DNA of 64,000 bases from Aaosphaeria pasadenensis (GCA_022813625.1 JAKLMB010000006.1:1396964-1460963), one strand, 5' to 3'; positions 1 to 11,593 are shown, numbered from the stretch's first letter. The notes: generated by a model from the sequence alone, not told the origin. Program-made: numbers and translations.

Positions 1-1062
1 CAGTGACTTCTCGAATATGGCGGTTGTGAGGACGCCGCGCGCCTGTGCACCCACCATGCCTCCGCGATACAGAAACTGATTTGTGGACAGTGATTGAATG
101 AACTGGATGAGGACGATGCCGAAGAGTATTCCCAGGCCTCGGCCGATCGGTGGTCCGGGTCGGTCGTTTGTGGATGCCTCGTATGCGTCTCCAACGAATG
201 TCAATAAGAAGCGTAGAGTGAAGGGCACCATCACTTGGCCGAGTGAAGATATTAAGATACAGATGCCACCTATCCAAAAGTCTCTCTTGAATGTCATGTA
301 TAGGGCCATCATGAGCTTGCGTTTCGAATCCGCTGCACATCGGTTCTGGAAAGAGTTATGGAAGGGAGCTGACAGGGTGTTGACATTCCTGTCAGGGTTG
401 ACGAGCCAGATATCGTTCGTTTCGAGGGTGCGTCTATATCCATTCGCCATAAACGATGATACCCATCCGAAGTGTAATTTGCTGAATAGATTCGCAGTGT
501 TCTCCGGGCACATCGATCGTATAGAAGGCACCGGGGATACCGGTCCCCATTTCAGTGGATTGAGGTTCTGGTGCCACGGCTTTCCATTACTGTTTGGAGT
601 GAAGCTGGAATACCATTTCTGTCGCTTCGAAACTTCCACTGCTTTTGAGTCCTCCTTTTCATATAATTCAGGCGTAAGAACGGGTCGCTCCCATGTCTTA
701 GGCAATCGATACCAAATACGATGCTCCAAAGATGAAGTTCTCGTGGGAATGATCGACTGCCGGACTCTCTGGTGCCATGATTTCCTTTCATATTTCTTTT
801 CCACATTTCTTCGTGCATATGAATCGATAATTGGTTCCAATGTATCCTGAGATCCGTTGCTGTGTTGCAGCGCGGGAAAAGGAAGGGAGTCATGACGATA
901 ATTCGGGTCGGAGTCATTGAGACTGTTCCTTCGTGAGTCGAGCGATATTGGTGAGAGCTCCAGCCATGATTCATCGTTGATCCCGTTTCCTGGGACGGTC
1001 GAAGCCGATGATGGTATCCCAATCTGGAGTCCTACGGTCATGGTACGGTCATGTGAAGACAT
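1..1062 (-). CDS. ABCC-type (MRP/Yor1-like) ABC transporter, N-terminal part, cut by window edge
   Basis: An open frame runs from the ATG at 1062-1060 to base 1 without a stop (354 codons). An in-frame TGA lies a few codons upstream, which fixes the start. The first ~240 residues are hydrophilic and include the pre-TMD element 'NLFSKLHFGWVSSFM' with 'LETNDIW', typical of full-length fungal ABCC proteins without TMD0. Near residue 258 the first ABC transmembrane helix starts ('GGICILISSLGQVMVPF'), followed by the 'IGRGLGI' loop and the 'YRGGMVGAQARGVL' coupling region. Both nucleotide-binding domains must lie left of the window. The family exports organic anions, glutathione conjugates or metabolites across the plasma membrane or vacuolar membrane. 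The substrate here is unknown. It is divergent from the citrate synthase-like gene, with 633 bp between the two starts. I see no intron in this part. Confidence 0.85.
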   Translation of the reverse strand, partial: MSSHDRTMTVGLQIGIPSSASTVPGNGINDESWLELSPISLDSRRNSLNDSDPNYRHDSLPFPALQHSNGSQDTLEPIIDSYARRNVEKKYERKSWHQRVRQSIIPTRTSSLEHRIWYRLPKTWERPVLTPELYEKEDSKAVEVSKRQKWYSSFTPNSNGKPWHQNLNPLKWGPVSPVPSIRSMCPENTANLFSKLHFGWVSSFMANGYRRTLETNDIWLVNPDRNVNTLSAPFHNSFQNRCAADSKRKLMMALYMTFKRDFWIGGICILISSLGQVMVPFTLRFLLTFVGDAYEASTNDRPGPPIGRGLGILFGIVLIQFIQSLSTNQFLYRGGMVGAQARGVLTTAIFEKSL

Positions 1063-1695
1063 TGTGTCCCGTCAAGGATATCGAGGAAGTCTTGGAAAAA
1101 ATTCCCATCTTCTGAGGAACCATCGATAGACATTGTTGACAATCAAGATGTGGCGTAGCGATGCTAGACATCCCACCCGGGCGTTGCAAAGCTTGGTGGG
1201 TCGTGCATCTTACATACTTGAGTTGCGTAGCGGAGATTGATGTAGATGTTTCGGGTTACTACACCTCCTTGGAGGCCTGTTTCAGTTCTCTATTTAGTTA
1301 ACCGAAATCAAATCGTGGGGTCATTGATCCGACCGGCGGGAGCGCGGAATAATCATGCCCAGTGAAAGGGTCTGCAATGTCAGTGGTGGCATACAGGTAA
1401 GATGGAGTGTTTTGCGGGGATACGCTGGGTGATCCAACTACCAAACCGCCTGAGGCACAGAAGGATGGATTCAGACTCAACATCAGCATTCGATAGGTTG
1501 TACTCAGCACACAATATAGCAGAAACACAAGTTCGTGGATGTGTGTTCTTATATTGGTCTTTCTCCATCATTACGCCCCGTTCACTCAGTTTTTGACGTC
1601 TTCTTTAATTAGTCTCACGTTTGCAGATACTCGCACGAGATCTTAGATACTTTCTTTTCAGATACCTTCCTTGATACCTTCCTTCAAGAATCAAC
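1063..1695. promoter_or_regulatory. Shared intergenic promoter of the ABCC transporter and citrate synthase-like genes
   Basis: The two ATGs diverge and no supported ORF lies between them, so both promoters must be here. A GC-rich patch with CGG triplets lies at about 1331-1347, of the kind Zn2Cys6 proteins can bind. No site can be assigned by eye. Confidence 0.45.
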
Positions 1696-2995
1696 ATGCA
1701 GAGCATTGTCGAATCAGTGTCAGACGCGTTCAGTGGCCAGTCTGCCATAGCGTATGACAGTTCCCTTTCGGTGCTGGACAACCGAACGGGAAAGACGTAT
1801 TCGATACCAATCGCGCGAAATGCAGTACGCGCTACGGATTTCAAGCAAATCAAGGGAGATGGCTCTCGAGCCAACGTAGTGGAGCAAATGGAAGCCGGTT
1901 TGAGGATACTGGACCCAGGATATATGAATACTGCAGTTGTGGAATCATCGGTCACCTTCATGTCAGTATCGTCCCCAAGCAATGACCAAAGTATGTATTG
2001 AGCCTTGACAGTGATGGGATCCGCGGCACTATCCATTACCGCGAGCATTCTCTTGACAAAGTCGTCCGTGACAATGATTGGGAGGAAGTTGTTTACTTGA
2101 TCAATTGGGGCCATTTGCCTACCTTGACCGAGAAGGTACAATTTCGGAAAGATCTCGCTGCCAACATGGTACCGCCTCAGCCTGTAGTCGACGTGATTCG
2201 CGCTCTACCGTATGTCAACCCCAGATTTTGCTACGACGATCATTCGTCATCGCCCTTGCGTACTGCCACAAGCGAGGCAAAGAGTTCACGGCAGCAGATC
2301 CCAATGGATCGTTCATTGGCAACTGTCTGCTCATGATGGGCTTCACCCAAAATGGCAAGCCTGATGCGACCATTGAGCGATGCTTCGAGAAGCTCTGGAT
2401 CCTCTACGCCAACCACGAGATGACCAACTCCACAGCAGCATTCCTACACACTGCGTCTTCCCTCACCGACCCAATATCGGGCTTGGCGGCAGCCCTCCTC
2501 TCTGGCTACGGCCCCCTCCACGGAGCCGCGATTGAGTGTGCGTTCACCGACTTTGAGAGAATCGGAGTGCCTGCGAACGTGCCAGCGTTCCTCGACGAGG
2601 TTAAGGGCGGCAAGCAACGTCTTTTCGGCTATGGCCACAGGGTGTACAAGGCGGTCGACCCCAGGGCGAAGTGGATCCGAGCGACGCTCGATCAGCACAA
2701 AGACAGAGTGTATGGCAATGAGCTGCTCCAGGTCGCGATGGAAATCGATCGATTGGCGCTCAACGACCCGTACTTCAAATCAAGGAACCTGAAGGTCAAT
2801 GCAGATCTCTATGGTACGTTTTTGTACACTGCCATGGGGTTTGAGACCGACATCATCGTCGCGATGTGCTCCTTGAGTAGGTCGGGTGGGTTGATGGCTC
2901 ATTGGCGCGAGGCTATGGAGCAGAAGCCATGTATCTGGCGCCCACAGCAGGTGTTCACAGGGTCCATCCCACAAGGCGCGCGGGCCAAATTGTGA
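1696..2995 (+). CDS. Citrate synthase-like protein with internal deletion and frame break (possible pseudogene)
   Basis: Exon 1 is 1696-1961, a 50-nt intron follows (1962-2011), and exon 2 opens at 2012 in frame ('VTF-IDGIRGTIHY'). Family blocks are recognisable: 'NWGHLPT', 'PPQPVVDVIRALP', 'ALAYCHKRGKEF', 'ANHEMTNSTAAFLHTASS'. All three catalytic regions remain: His in 'GPLHGAAIE', His in 'FGYGHRVYKAVDPRA', Asp in 'NADLYGTFLYTA'. Related enzymes have roughly 50 residues between 'VIRALP' and 'ALAYC'. Here only about 35 bases separate them (2210-2245) and the reading frame changes. A GTATGT donor and a CCCCAG acceptor sit 15 nt apart at 2210-2224, like an intron whose interior was lost with flanking exon. 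Splicing from a weak donor at 2169 or 2184 to 2224 would restore frame but skip conserved residues. An intact form would condense an acyl-CoA with oxaloacetate. A role in primary metabolism or alkylcitrate-type secondary metabolism cannot be told apart here. Confidence 0.7.
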
Positions 2996-5186
2996 ATGTC
3001 TGCATTCTGCACGTTCAGAGTCATTCCAGGGTCAATTCGACGCCATTTGATGGAATTATTGGCTGGGACGTTGAGATCAAGTCGGCCGCTGCAGGGCTCT
3101 CGTATGCCCACCTTTTCCCCTCCCGCCTTTTTCCGCATCATTCCACTTCAGCCTCAGTATCGGAGGTCGGGAATCAAGGGTTCGCAGTGAAAAGGTGGAC
3201 GCTACAGCTGCATGTCTGACTGTATCTCACATGCCGACTTCTTTTATTCTGCATATAGTTTTTTCTTGTCTTTTCGTTTCAACGTGTATATAGACTTTGA
3301 CCATAACCGTTAGCTCCTAAAGAGGGCTGATGAGGGAGTTCATAGCGAGGCGTTACAGCATATAATTAAATTTTGATCTTTCTTCATAAGTTCATACTTC
3401 TCGGTCATCGATCTAGCAAAGGGCATTAATGTTGAGCAAGAGCAGAAAAGACGCGTAGGTTAGCTGAGTGGCTTAGTAGCTTGAAGCCCCCGTACCACTC
3501 ACGAGCAAAAATCATGTGTTGGAATCATGGAGTCTCCGATAAGCCATGAAGCGTACGTGTGTAGGTGTAACAACGTCTGTGATCCAGTCAAGTGAGTTGA
3601 GTCCCTTTGTTCTACATCACATCATGGCCCGAACCCCGAATGTCAGAGGCGGTAACGATCTGCGAGTGGCTTGTTCGGGGGACACGGCATGCCAGGTTTG
3701 ATATTAACCTTAAGCCCGACTAACTGCGCCCCTCCATCTCTGTCTTCCTCTCCACCCCTTCTAGAAAGTTACTAGAATGTCTTGACTCCTTACTACCGAT
3801 GGTTTTAGTCTTGATTCTGATGCATTTCAAGGCGTACAACTTAGAGCCATCTTTTGTGAAATGAATCTTTGCAGATATGCATTGTCCATGTATCTACCTA
3901 GTGTCTGGCTACTCACTTGACATGTCTGGTAAGTCTGAGATCGAAAGTACATACATGCTGATATGAGGAACCACGAATAAATATATGCAGTACTCCATAC
4001 ATGTGATACCCTCTGATGACTATCTACATGTCTGCATACGAATCATAGATATTACATATTACATACACGAAGAGAATGATTAGGCATTCTCCTCGTCCCC
4101 ACAGGGTAGATTACCTAGATGTACAGGTACAACAGCTAGAGATCCCTGCATAACTCTCTACTCAGCACACAAAGGGTAGCATGGCACAAGCTTGTTGTTT
4201 GACACGGAGCACTGTACGCGCTATGTCCATAACTCCGGTAGCCATCGGAACACGCAGGTCCCAGGTATTACTACTGTACTCATACTCGTGGTGAGTAGGT
4301 ATCCAAAGTAGTTTTTGGTACGGAGCAGTATTGGAGCCTAACTATCGTAAGAAGGGTCGTTCACCCCGCCCCCCTTCCCAGGACGGCCCGCACAAGACAC
4401 GCTGCTGTAGCCTGTGATTAGACTGCGGGCGGGTCGTAGCTTGTTAGACTTAGTAGGTTGTAGGTTGTAACTACTTCGTATGTGGTGTAGCCGGTAGCTA
4501 ACGGAAGAGCGAAGTGAGATGGTGATCGGTTTTGGCGGCCGCCCTGGTCGTGTCTGTTCGCTATTCGCAACTCGCGTAGTTATCGCTATCGGCCATTGTC
4601 ATGCATGCCTGAACAATAATCAATTAGTCGAGATCGTGGTCGTAAGTCGTAATCACCCATAGCCATGGTGGTAGTAGAGTGAGTCGTAGCCGTAGTTTCG
4701 TGGTAGCAGCGGAAGGGCGATGAACTATCCCATACATATATCATCGGACCCTTACCCCATCAGTACTTGTACTCCTACGGGCACCCCCATTGAGTGGTTT
4801 TGTTGTACTCTCCTCTCTTTATTTTGACCATTCCATGCAAACAAAGCAACGTCTAATTCTTTTTTTGTTTCTCTGGTATTATCTTCGTACACAAAATCGG
4901 CGGGCGTGTGTGTACGTCAGAAAAAGCTTCAGGCTGAAGCTGAGATCCCACCCCCCAACGCAGCCCTTTAAGCTGTGCTGTGCCACATCCTTCCTCCCTC
5001 CCTCGCTCCCTCTCTCTCCTTCTTTCTCTCTCTCCTCCGTCCTCCGTCCTCCGTCACTTTCGCCTCCCCCGCCCTCCAATGATTTATCCCGCCATTAACT
5101 ACCTATACCTGTACCCTTAAACAAGAACAACAACAATAAAAACAATAACGTCACTCAACCTCATTGACAACAACTCAACCACGATC
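2996..5186. other. Intergenic, 2.2 kb, no supported gene
   Basis: Holds the 3' end of the citrate synthase-like gene and the promoter and leader of the Zn2Cys6 gene. The last 200 bases show a pyrimidine-rich tract (about 4988-5070) and an A-rich stretch (about 5118-5155) before the ATG, typical of a fungal leader. A perfect inverted repeat lies at 4925-4941. Frames here are short and repeat-like. Confidence 0.6.
4925..4941. repeat. Perfect 8-bp inverted repeat with one-base centre (AGCTTCAG-G-CTGAAGCT)
   Basis: Read directly from the sequence. It lies 246 bp upstream of the Zn2Cys6 gene start. A near-identical 16-bp palindrome occurs at 56622-56637. It could be a dimeric-regulator site or chance. 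Confidence 0.6.
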
Positions 5187-7534
5187 ATGGCCTTGAGCGC
5201 ACCAGTGGCTGCTCCCTTCGACCCGTCGCAGCGGACCTCTCCACCTGTCTTGCTATCCAAAACATGTCAGAACTGCTTCTCTCTTAAGATCCGTTGTGAT
5301 CGGACTCAAAGAACAGACATATGTGACAGGTAGGGCCTAATCCCGAGAGCTTCCTTCTATTAGGAGCTACATCCCATTTTCCCCACCACAAGATTGTACT
5401 GACGATATATCGCAGATGCGCTCGACTGGGTAAACACTGTGTATTCCGACCTGCACGAAGAAGAGACAATTCCGCGAAGCGCGATTCGTAAGTCTGGTTC
5501 CTTCTACTCCATACCGCTCGCAAATGCCGCCTGTGTAGACAACATGCTAATGATTCCCGAGCGCAGGCGCATCCAAGCCCTCGAACAGCAGGTCCAAGAT
5601 CTCCTCCGAACACAACCCGGCTCCATTATTCAACAAACCATTCCAGAGGGTGCTCCTTCCTCCGCGTCAATCGTATCTTCTACCCCTTCTTCCATCGATG
5701 CACCCCCGAACGGCGATGTCATCGACCATGACATCCTCACATTGGAGCGAGCCGAAACGCTGGTGGAATTGTACAAGTCCGACATGATGCCGCACTTCCC
5801 ATTCATTATTGTTCCTGCAGAAGCAACTGCCACCAACTTGCGACATGAAAGCCCATTCTTGTTTTTGTCAATAATATCCGTTGCTTCCTTTCACGACTTG
5901 GCAATACAGGAGAAGCTCAGCCATCGGTTCAAATACATGGTCAGCGAGAAGGTGCTTCTGGGAGGTGACGACAGTTTGTCACTAGAGTACCTACAGGGCC
6001 TCCTGATTGTGCTAGCATGGTACGAGCTGGTCGTTATGTGAGACAATTACGCCCAACACGGCTAACGAAATTACAGGAACCAATATCATGGCCGGTCAAA
6101 ATACTACTCTCAGTATCTCCAACTGGCGGTGTCGATAGCGGTCGACATGCGCCTGGATCGTACACCCATGCGCAATAAACCCTCAAATCCAGGGAGCAAG
6201 CGCGACCCCATCGCTAATGCTGTGGGTGCCGCGACCTGGGGAGCGGAGGAGCAGAGAGCCGCAGCCGGCATATTCTACATTTCCTCCACGTGCGTATCCT
6301 ATCTGACAGCCGACATTTCATGCCAAGTATCCGAGCTGACTGTCTCACAGAATTTCAAAACTGTTCGACAAGATGAATACGTTTCCATGTTCAACCTTTG
6401 TTGAAGAAGGATGTCGTGCACTGAGGCAACGGGGCGAGTTTCAGACAGACAAGGACCTCTATCATATCATTCGTCTACAACGAATAATAGAAAACATCGA
6501 CACTGTAGCCGACCAGTCATTATCGGACGCCGATGCCCAAGAAGCCTTTCTCCGAACACGATCGGAGCTGGAGGAATTTAGAATGCACCTCCATACCGAC
6601 GTGTCTGATAGCCGTAAGTTGACCACCACCATTCTTGGCACATAAGTCACTCACACAATCAGATTTACTTTTTATGCAATTCCATACAGCGAAATTATTC
6701 TTATACCAGGTCGCTTTCTTCGAGCGCTCATTACAGCATAACCCCGCTCTCCATCTTAACACCCTCTGCGAGGGGCTTGATTCCGCCAAGGCATTCTTAG
6801 ATCTGTACCTATGGCTACCGCCAAAATCCGAGATGGCTTTGACCAATTCCGAGTGGATCCAACTTTCTTTCGGCGTAAATTTGGCAGCTAAGTTCGCTAT
6901 CGTAAGCAAATATCCAAGCGTTGAACCGCAGACGCGAGAGCTCCGACGCAATTTGAATATCGACAATGTTTTCCGCCACCTGAGCCTTAGAATAGGCGCA
7001 TTGGTTGGCCGAGCCTCAGACGGAAATAAACAAAAGGACATATTTTATCATTACGAGCAAAGAGTGCGGAAAATTCAGAATTGGTACGAGCGTATGGTGA
7101 AGGCGACTGGAAGCGACAGCCCCCTGAGCCAACAGGCGTCAGTTTCGCCACCAGCAACTGGAAACGTGCAATCAATACCAATGCCAACACAACAGATGGA
7201 CGCAAACGCACAATCACTAGGCGGTCAACAGTTATCATTGTCTTCTACAGGCTACGCACAACAGCAACCGATTTCGTTTGCCAATGGGAACATGGCTGTT
7301 TCCGCAGCCAGCATGGGTCTAACTCCTCTGAGCACGAGTCCATTCTCCTCAAGCTACAGTCCTGTGCCATCAATCGCATTCCCTGACCTCATGAGTGCGC
7401 CCGGTTGGGACATGCCATTTACGATTCCCATGGACGACAATGCATGGGTTTTTGACGTGACCAGCGGGTATCAAGGCATGAACATGGCGAGTCCGCCAAG
7501 TGACGGCACATGGGGTAGTCCCAACGATCTCTGA
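5187..7534 (+). CDS. Zn2Cys6 fungal transcription factor
   Basis: Six exons join in frame: 5187-5329, 5416-5487, 5567-6019, 6077-6289, 6351-6613 and 6663-7534, giving 671 residues. Introns are 86, 79, 57, 61 and 49 nt; branch-like TGCTAAT (about 5545) and GCTAAC (6061) are visible. The zinc cluster is complete: C27-x2-C30-x6-C37-x8-C46-x2-C49-x6-C56, interrupted by intron 1 between the fourth and fifth Cys, a common position in this family. A short coiled-coil-like segment follows ('RIQALEQQVQDLL'), as in DNA-bound dimers. The middle region ('LAWNQYHGRSKYYSQYLQLA', 'VDMRLDRTP') matches the regulatory domain of the class. The C-terminus is Gln/Ser/Pro-rich, like an activation domain. The protein should act in the nucleus; its targets are unknown. 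The citrate synthase-like/ABCC pair to the left and the sulfotransferase-like gene to the right are candidates only by proximity. Confidence 0.9.
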
Positions 7535-9639
7535 TCTGATTTTCGTTCTTATACATTTTTTTTCGAATTTTCTTGTACCTGGAAGATATCCGCACTTTAC
7601 ATTTCACATGATTTTGAAAGGACACTTTGGGCTGGCGTTGGCGGAAAGAGAGGCTTCAATCAAGCTCTCATTTTTCTACCGCTACAGGAGTTGGTTCCCC
7701 TTTACGAGGCTCAGGAGATATATCCAACACCTTTTCAAAATTCTACTATCCATGCTTTCAGGAGCATTGGCAATTTTCAGCAGCATATATTGAACATTCT
7801 TCCTATCTGCATTTGAACACAATGTGACATCGAATTCATCCGCACAGAACGCTCAACTCCATACTTGATTATCATTCTCCCAAAAATCAGCCCTACACCA
7901 AGAACCAAGCGGCACAATACATACCGCATCCGCCCTTTCGCACACGCGCGCTCGCTCGCGGTGCACTTGCAGCGGCTCCTCCCGCTCACCAAAGCGCCAG
8001 GCGCCTGAACTTTGCATCACCCAGTCCCCGACTTTACGCCCTCCAGAACATCACCCCCTCCGATTCGCTCGAAATCACAAGGTTTCAATTTCATTGGGTG
8101 ACCAGGTAGTGCAGTGCAGTACCCTGCAGCTGCCCTGCACGACATCAGGTAAACGGACCAATGCGGAGGGCAGAGGGTGGGCGTAAGCTTGAGATATATT
8201 TTTCAAGTGTTTTTCTTTCACCGCGATTTGGATGAAGAGACTTCTGCTCCGAGTTACGGAATGGATGGCTGTGTGTCACAGTTTTGTGTGTTTGCTGTTA
8301 TTCATGTGTGACAGGAAAGTAAAGCAAGCTTCTTGGGATTAAGGTGCGGTATTGAGTCTCCGGGGCCATGTATGTATGCATGGATGGGTGAAACGAATGA
8401 CGGCATGTCCACAAATACGAGAAAATCAGAATTTAAGATTGATGATGTGCGTTCGTATCTGGTTATTCTGTCGTAGTGGGCATATTTACTTGCTACAATG
8501 TTAGTATGCTAAGATCCAACGACATCTTCACGACCAACTTCATCATCAGCAGTGTTTCCGAGTAACAATGAAACGATATCACAACCACCATCATCCTCTA
8601 CGCATTTCAACAAGTTTCAAGGCGCCCACTATATCTTATGTACATTTCTCCGCGAGCTCAGTATAACACAAGCAAGTTGCCTAGCAACTTTTCCTCCGAG
8701 TAAGATTGGGAACTTGAATGCCAATGTCGCATAGCCCCGTCGATCCTCGCTTCCTTCACTGTGCGGAAACAGCAAGTAAGCACAAATCCCATCGATCCAA
8801 TCCCAACACTGTAAGCCTGAGATCTTTGTGTATTCCCGATCCGAAGCATGGCAATTCCCACCATCCCCGACATCAGCGATCGAGTGCATGTGGAGGGGGA
8901 CTGTGCGGCATCCGCGTCTGGCATCGACGATGGGGCGTGGGATCCTGGGTATCGGATTTGTTTGCTGTCGGTACGTTCGAAAAAGGGTATCTGTGTCGTT
9001 TGTGAGCGAGCGAGCGAGCTAACTTCCCCGGATTCTCGAGGATGCTGACAGGGGTGGGCGGGAGTGTGTTTTGTTTTAACTAAATATATGATGTACATGA
9101 GGGATGCATGCATGCTTATCGGTCGGTGGAAAACATGCGTCCTTCGTTCCATGTACAATGAGACAAACGTGATACCTGTGCACAACCAAGTGTGTATGTA
9201 CATAAGTACCTTATGTGTGGTTTCGTATTGGGCTTGACTGAGTGAGTGAGGGTGGTGATAAGTGCACATGCATGTGGAACCAAGTCTCCGTTCAAAGGCC
9301 ACCACCGTCGACGAACAGAGATTACCCATTGAGGTTTGAAGGAGAATGGCTGAGTCTTTATTAGTTCGGGGATAGTCGTTCGAAGGGAGAGGTACACAAA
9401 AAGACAATGTCAACTCCACTTCAAACAATCATATCTTTCATTGCGAAGCTCGCTGATCATACGCTTTGGGATTCGGAGCTTCCACACGATTGTGTTGCTT
9501 CTTGTAACGATCTTTCGACTTAAACTTCTTCATATCGTATAATATTCTTTCCTTCTCGTGGGAGCTTTAGACGTATCATTTCATTCCGTCGACTTCCCTT
9601 CCCAATCTCCCTCTCTCCTCACAAAACCCAACATCCAAA
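7535..9639. other. Intergenic, 2.1 kb, no supported gene
   Basis: A 256-codon open frame on the minus strand (9428-8658) is the longest here, but its translation is rich in Cys, His, Ser and Arg, has no recognisable domain and looks non-coding. A small GAGC repeat occurs near 9005-9019. The last 100 bases are the pyrimidine-rich leader of the next gene. Confidence 0.55.
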
Positions 9640-10551
9640 ATGGCCAAAATGGTAGACTCCCTAACCACCGACCTCCAAAAGCCCCTCGACATGATGACCT
9701 CCCGCCTCATCGACTCCAAACCCCCTCACCCCAACCCCAAGCCCATGCAAATCCTCATCCTCGGCATGCCTCGCACCGGCGTGTCCTCCCTACGCGCAGC
9801 CCTCAACGTCCTCGGCTACAACACCTTCCACGGCTCGATGCTGCAGAACACCCCCGAATTATACCCTTACTGGGAAGAAGCCATCTCCGCGTACCACTAC
9901 GACACCGCTGCGAACTACACTCGCGAGGACTACGACAAGTTGCTCGGTGACTACAATGTGTCGTGCAACATGCCGGGGACGTACGTGTGGAGGGACCTCG
10001 TGGATGCGTATCCGGATGCGAAGATCATTCTCACGAATCGGGATCCGGATAGGTGGATGACGTCGATGAAGGCGAGTGTGGATGAGGGGATCAAGTGGAG
10101 GAGTTGGGATTATGTTACCCCGTTTGAACCTACGCAGTAAGTCGTGTTGTGCCCAACCCCTGGGTTCCAGGAAAGAGGGGATATCGTTGCTGACAATTGA
10201 TGCAGACGCGCATGGTGGAGGTATCAGAAGTTCCAGCAGGCGCTTCGAAAGCATATCTGTCCCAAGGGCGAGCGCCAGGCGTTCATCGACCACTACGAGG
10301 CCATCAGGGCGTATGTGCCGAAGGACAGACTCCTGGAGTTCGACGTCAAGGCCGGCTGGACCGGTCTCTGTGACTTCTTGGGCAAGGATGTGCCAGATGA
10401 GGGTTTCCCTCATGTCAACGATAGGGAGGGCTTCATGGTGGCGAGAACGCAGAGGTGGTGGAAGGCGTTCAATGCTATGGTTAGCACGCTATTGCCGCCG
10501 TTTGCTATGGGGATTGCGGGTGCATTGGGCTGGTGGTTTGCGAGGTTTTGA
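9640..10551 (+). CDS. Sulfotransferase-fold (Sulfotransfer_4-type) P-loop protein with C-terminal membrane anchor
   Basis: Two exons (9640-10136 and 10206-10551) flank a 69-nt GTAAGT...CAG intron, giving 280 residues. The 'ILGMPRTGVSSLRAALNVLGY' segment (about 39-60) is the phosphosulfate-binding P-loop of the fungal and bacterial family often annotated as sulfotransferase. 'ILTNRDPDRWMTSM' (about 131-144) fits the second nucleotide-contact region, and 'WRDLVDAYPDAK' is typical. Near the C-terminus 'RTQRWWKAFNAM' is followed by a hydrophobic helix (about 258-279) ending in 'WWFARF', suggesting a tail-anchored protein. The family is widespread in Pezizomycotina, and most members have no proven sulfotransferase activity. 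The start has a good context (CCAAAATGG). Downstream it is convergent with the YbjQ-family gene. Confidence 0.85.
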
Positions 10552-11134
10552 CTGGAGAGAGGCAGAGCTGTGGATGCTGGGATGGTAATGGTCGCTGGAT
10601 TCTGGGTTTGGTGTGTGGACTGGTGGTAGAAGAAAGGCATTCTTTGAACTGTATATGTCATTAGCATAGCATTGTTTTATCTAGTAAATATGTTCAACTT
10701 ACTTCGCGTTCAATACTTCTCTATGATCATCTGGACTTGACATTCAGGGGGAACAAGATCAAAGCCATGGAGATGAAAGTGATAAATTATTAAACAAACA
10801 AAATTCATGTACACATGTTTTTCTGCATTACGCACTGCTAACCCTTTTGTCGTCGCCCTGGCCACGGCGATGGTATCAATAGAGCCAGCTGGAAGAATTT
10901 GCTTCCTTTGAACGATTCCGCCATCGTTTTCCTTTTCAAAAATTTCGTCGACGCTTTTTCCCTTTGGACTCCGACTGAACGCCGTATAGTTTTGTCGCTG
11001 CTGAGAACTTGCTCGCGCTGATCCGAATGTACTCGAAAAGATATATCCATGCCCGGATGGATCATCCGCCGTTTTGCGATATCACTTGATTGTGCTCGAA
11101 GTGTCCGTCGGCTCTATACCACCAGCAATGCGTG
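10552..11134. other. Convergent intergenic region between the sulfotransferase-like and YbjQ-family genes
   Basis: 583 bp holding both 3' untranslated regions. AT-rich stretches near 10660-10700 and 10780-10830 fit 3' processing signals. No ORF with recognisable content. Confidence 0.5.
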
Positions 11135-11593
11135 TCACTGGTTGAAGGGATCCTCCTTTCCGAACTGCCTCTCGACGAAGACCGCAGTGCCGTAAACCGA
11201 GACTTGCGCAAAGCCCAAGACCTCACTTTCTCCAAACCCCATTCCAACAATCGCATTGCCTCCCCTGCTCACGCAGTCCCTCACCATTCTTTCAATGGCT
11301 TGATCGCGCGCATTGTACAGCATATGCGTCAGACTCTTTGCCTCGCTACCCATCCCCATGGATTTTAGGAAAGTCTTCGTCTCTTTTCGCGCGCAAGTCG
11401 TGATGCCATGGACTGTGCCGATTACTTTCACGACGCGGTGGCCAGGGAGGTTGTCGGTTGTGGCTGTTAGGACGGAGCTGGTGCGGCAGTGTGGCTCGGA
11501 TTCATAGTTTGGAGGTGCCGCCGTAAAACTTTGCGTCCTTTTGTGTGTTGTTGGAGGAGGAATCATCATGGTGGATCGGCGGTTGGTCAACAT
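11135..11593 (-). CDS. YbjQ/UPF0145 family (putative heavy-metal-binding domain) protein
   Basis: A single exon of 152 codons. Residues from about 45 carry the family pattern: 'TTDNLPGHRVVKVIGTVHGIT' and 'LTHMLYNARDQAIERMV', then 'GGNAIVGMGFGESEVL' and a final strand 'AQVSVYGTAVFVE'. This is the pentamer-forming YbjQ fold (about 100 residues) of bacteria and some fungi. A metal-binding role is inferred for the family and not proven here. The N-terminal ~40 residues are Ser/Thr/Pro-rich and probably disordered. I see no targeting signal. Confidence 0.85.
   Translation of the reverse strand: MLTNRRSTMMIPPPTTHKRTQSFTAAPPNYESEPHCRTSSVLTATTDNLPGHRVVKVIGTVHGITTCARKETKTFLKSMGMGSEAKSLTHMLYNARDQAIERMVRDCVSRGGNAIVGMGFGESEVLGFAQVSVYGTAVFVERQFGKEDPFNQ

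Noticed and set aside
98..850. 250-codon plus-strand frame at the left edge
   Set aside because: The minus strand there encodes an ABCC transporter with recognisable membrane helices; the plus frame is its shadow.
3455..3530. tRNA-like stretch with a good A-box match (TAGCTGAGTGGC)
   Set aside because: The following region has no matching B box (TTGGAATCA is a poor fit) and no 7-bp acceptor pairing.
8658..9428. 256-codon open frame on the minus strand
   Set aside because: Composition looks non-coding, no domain is recognisable and it spans microsatellite-like sequence.
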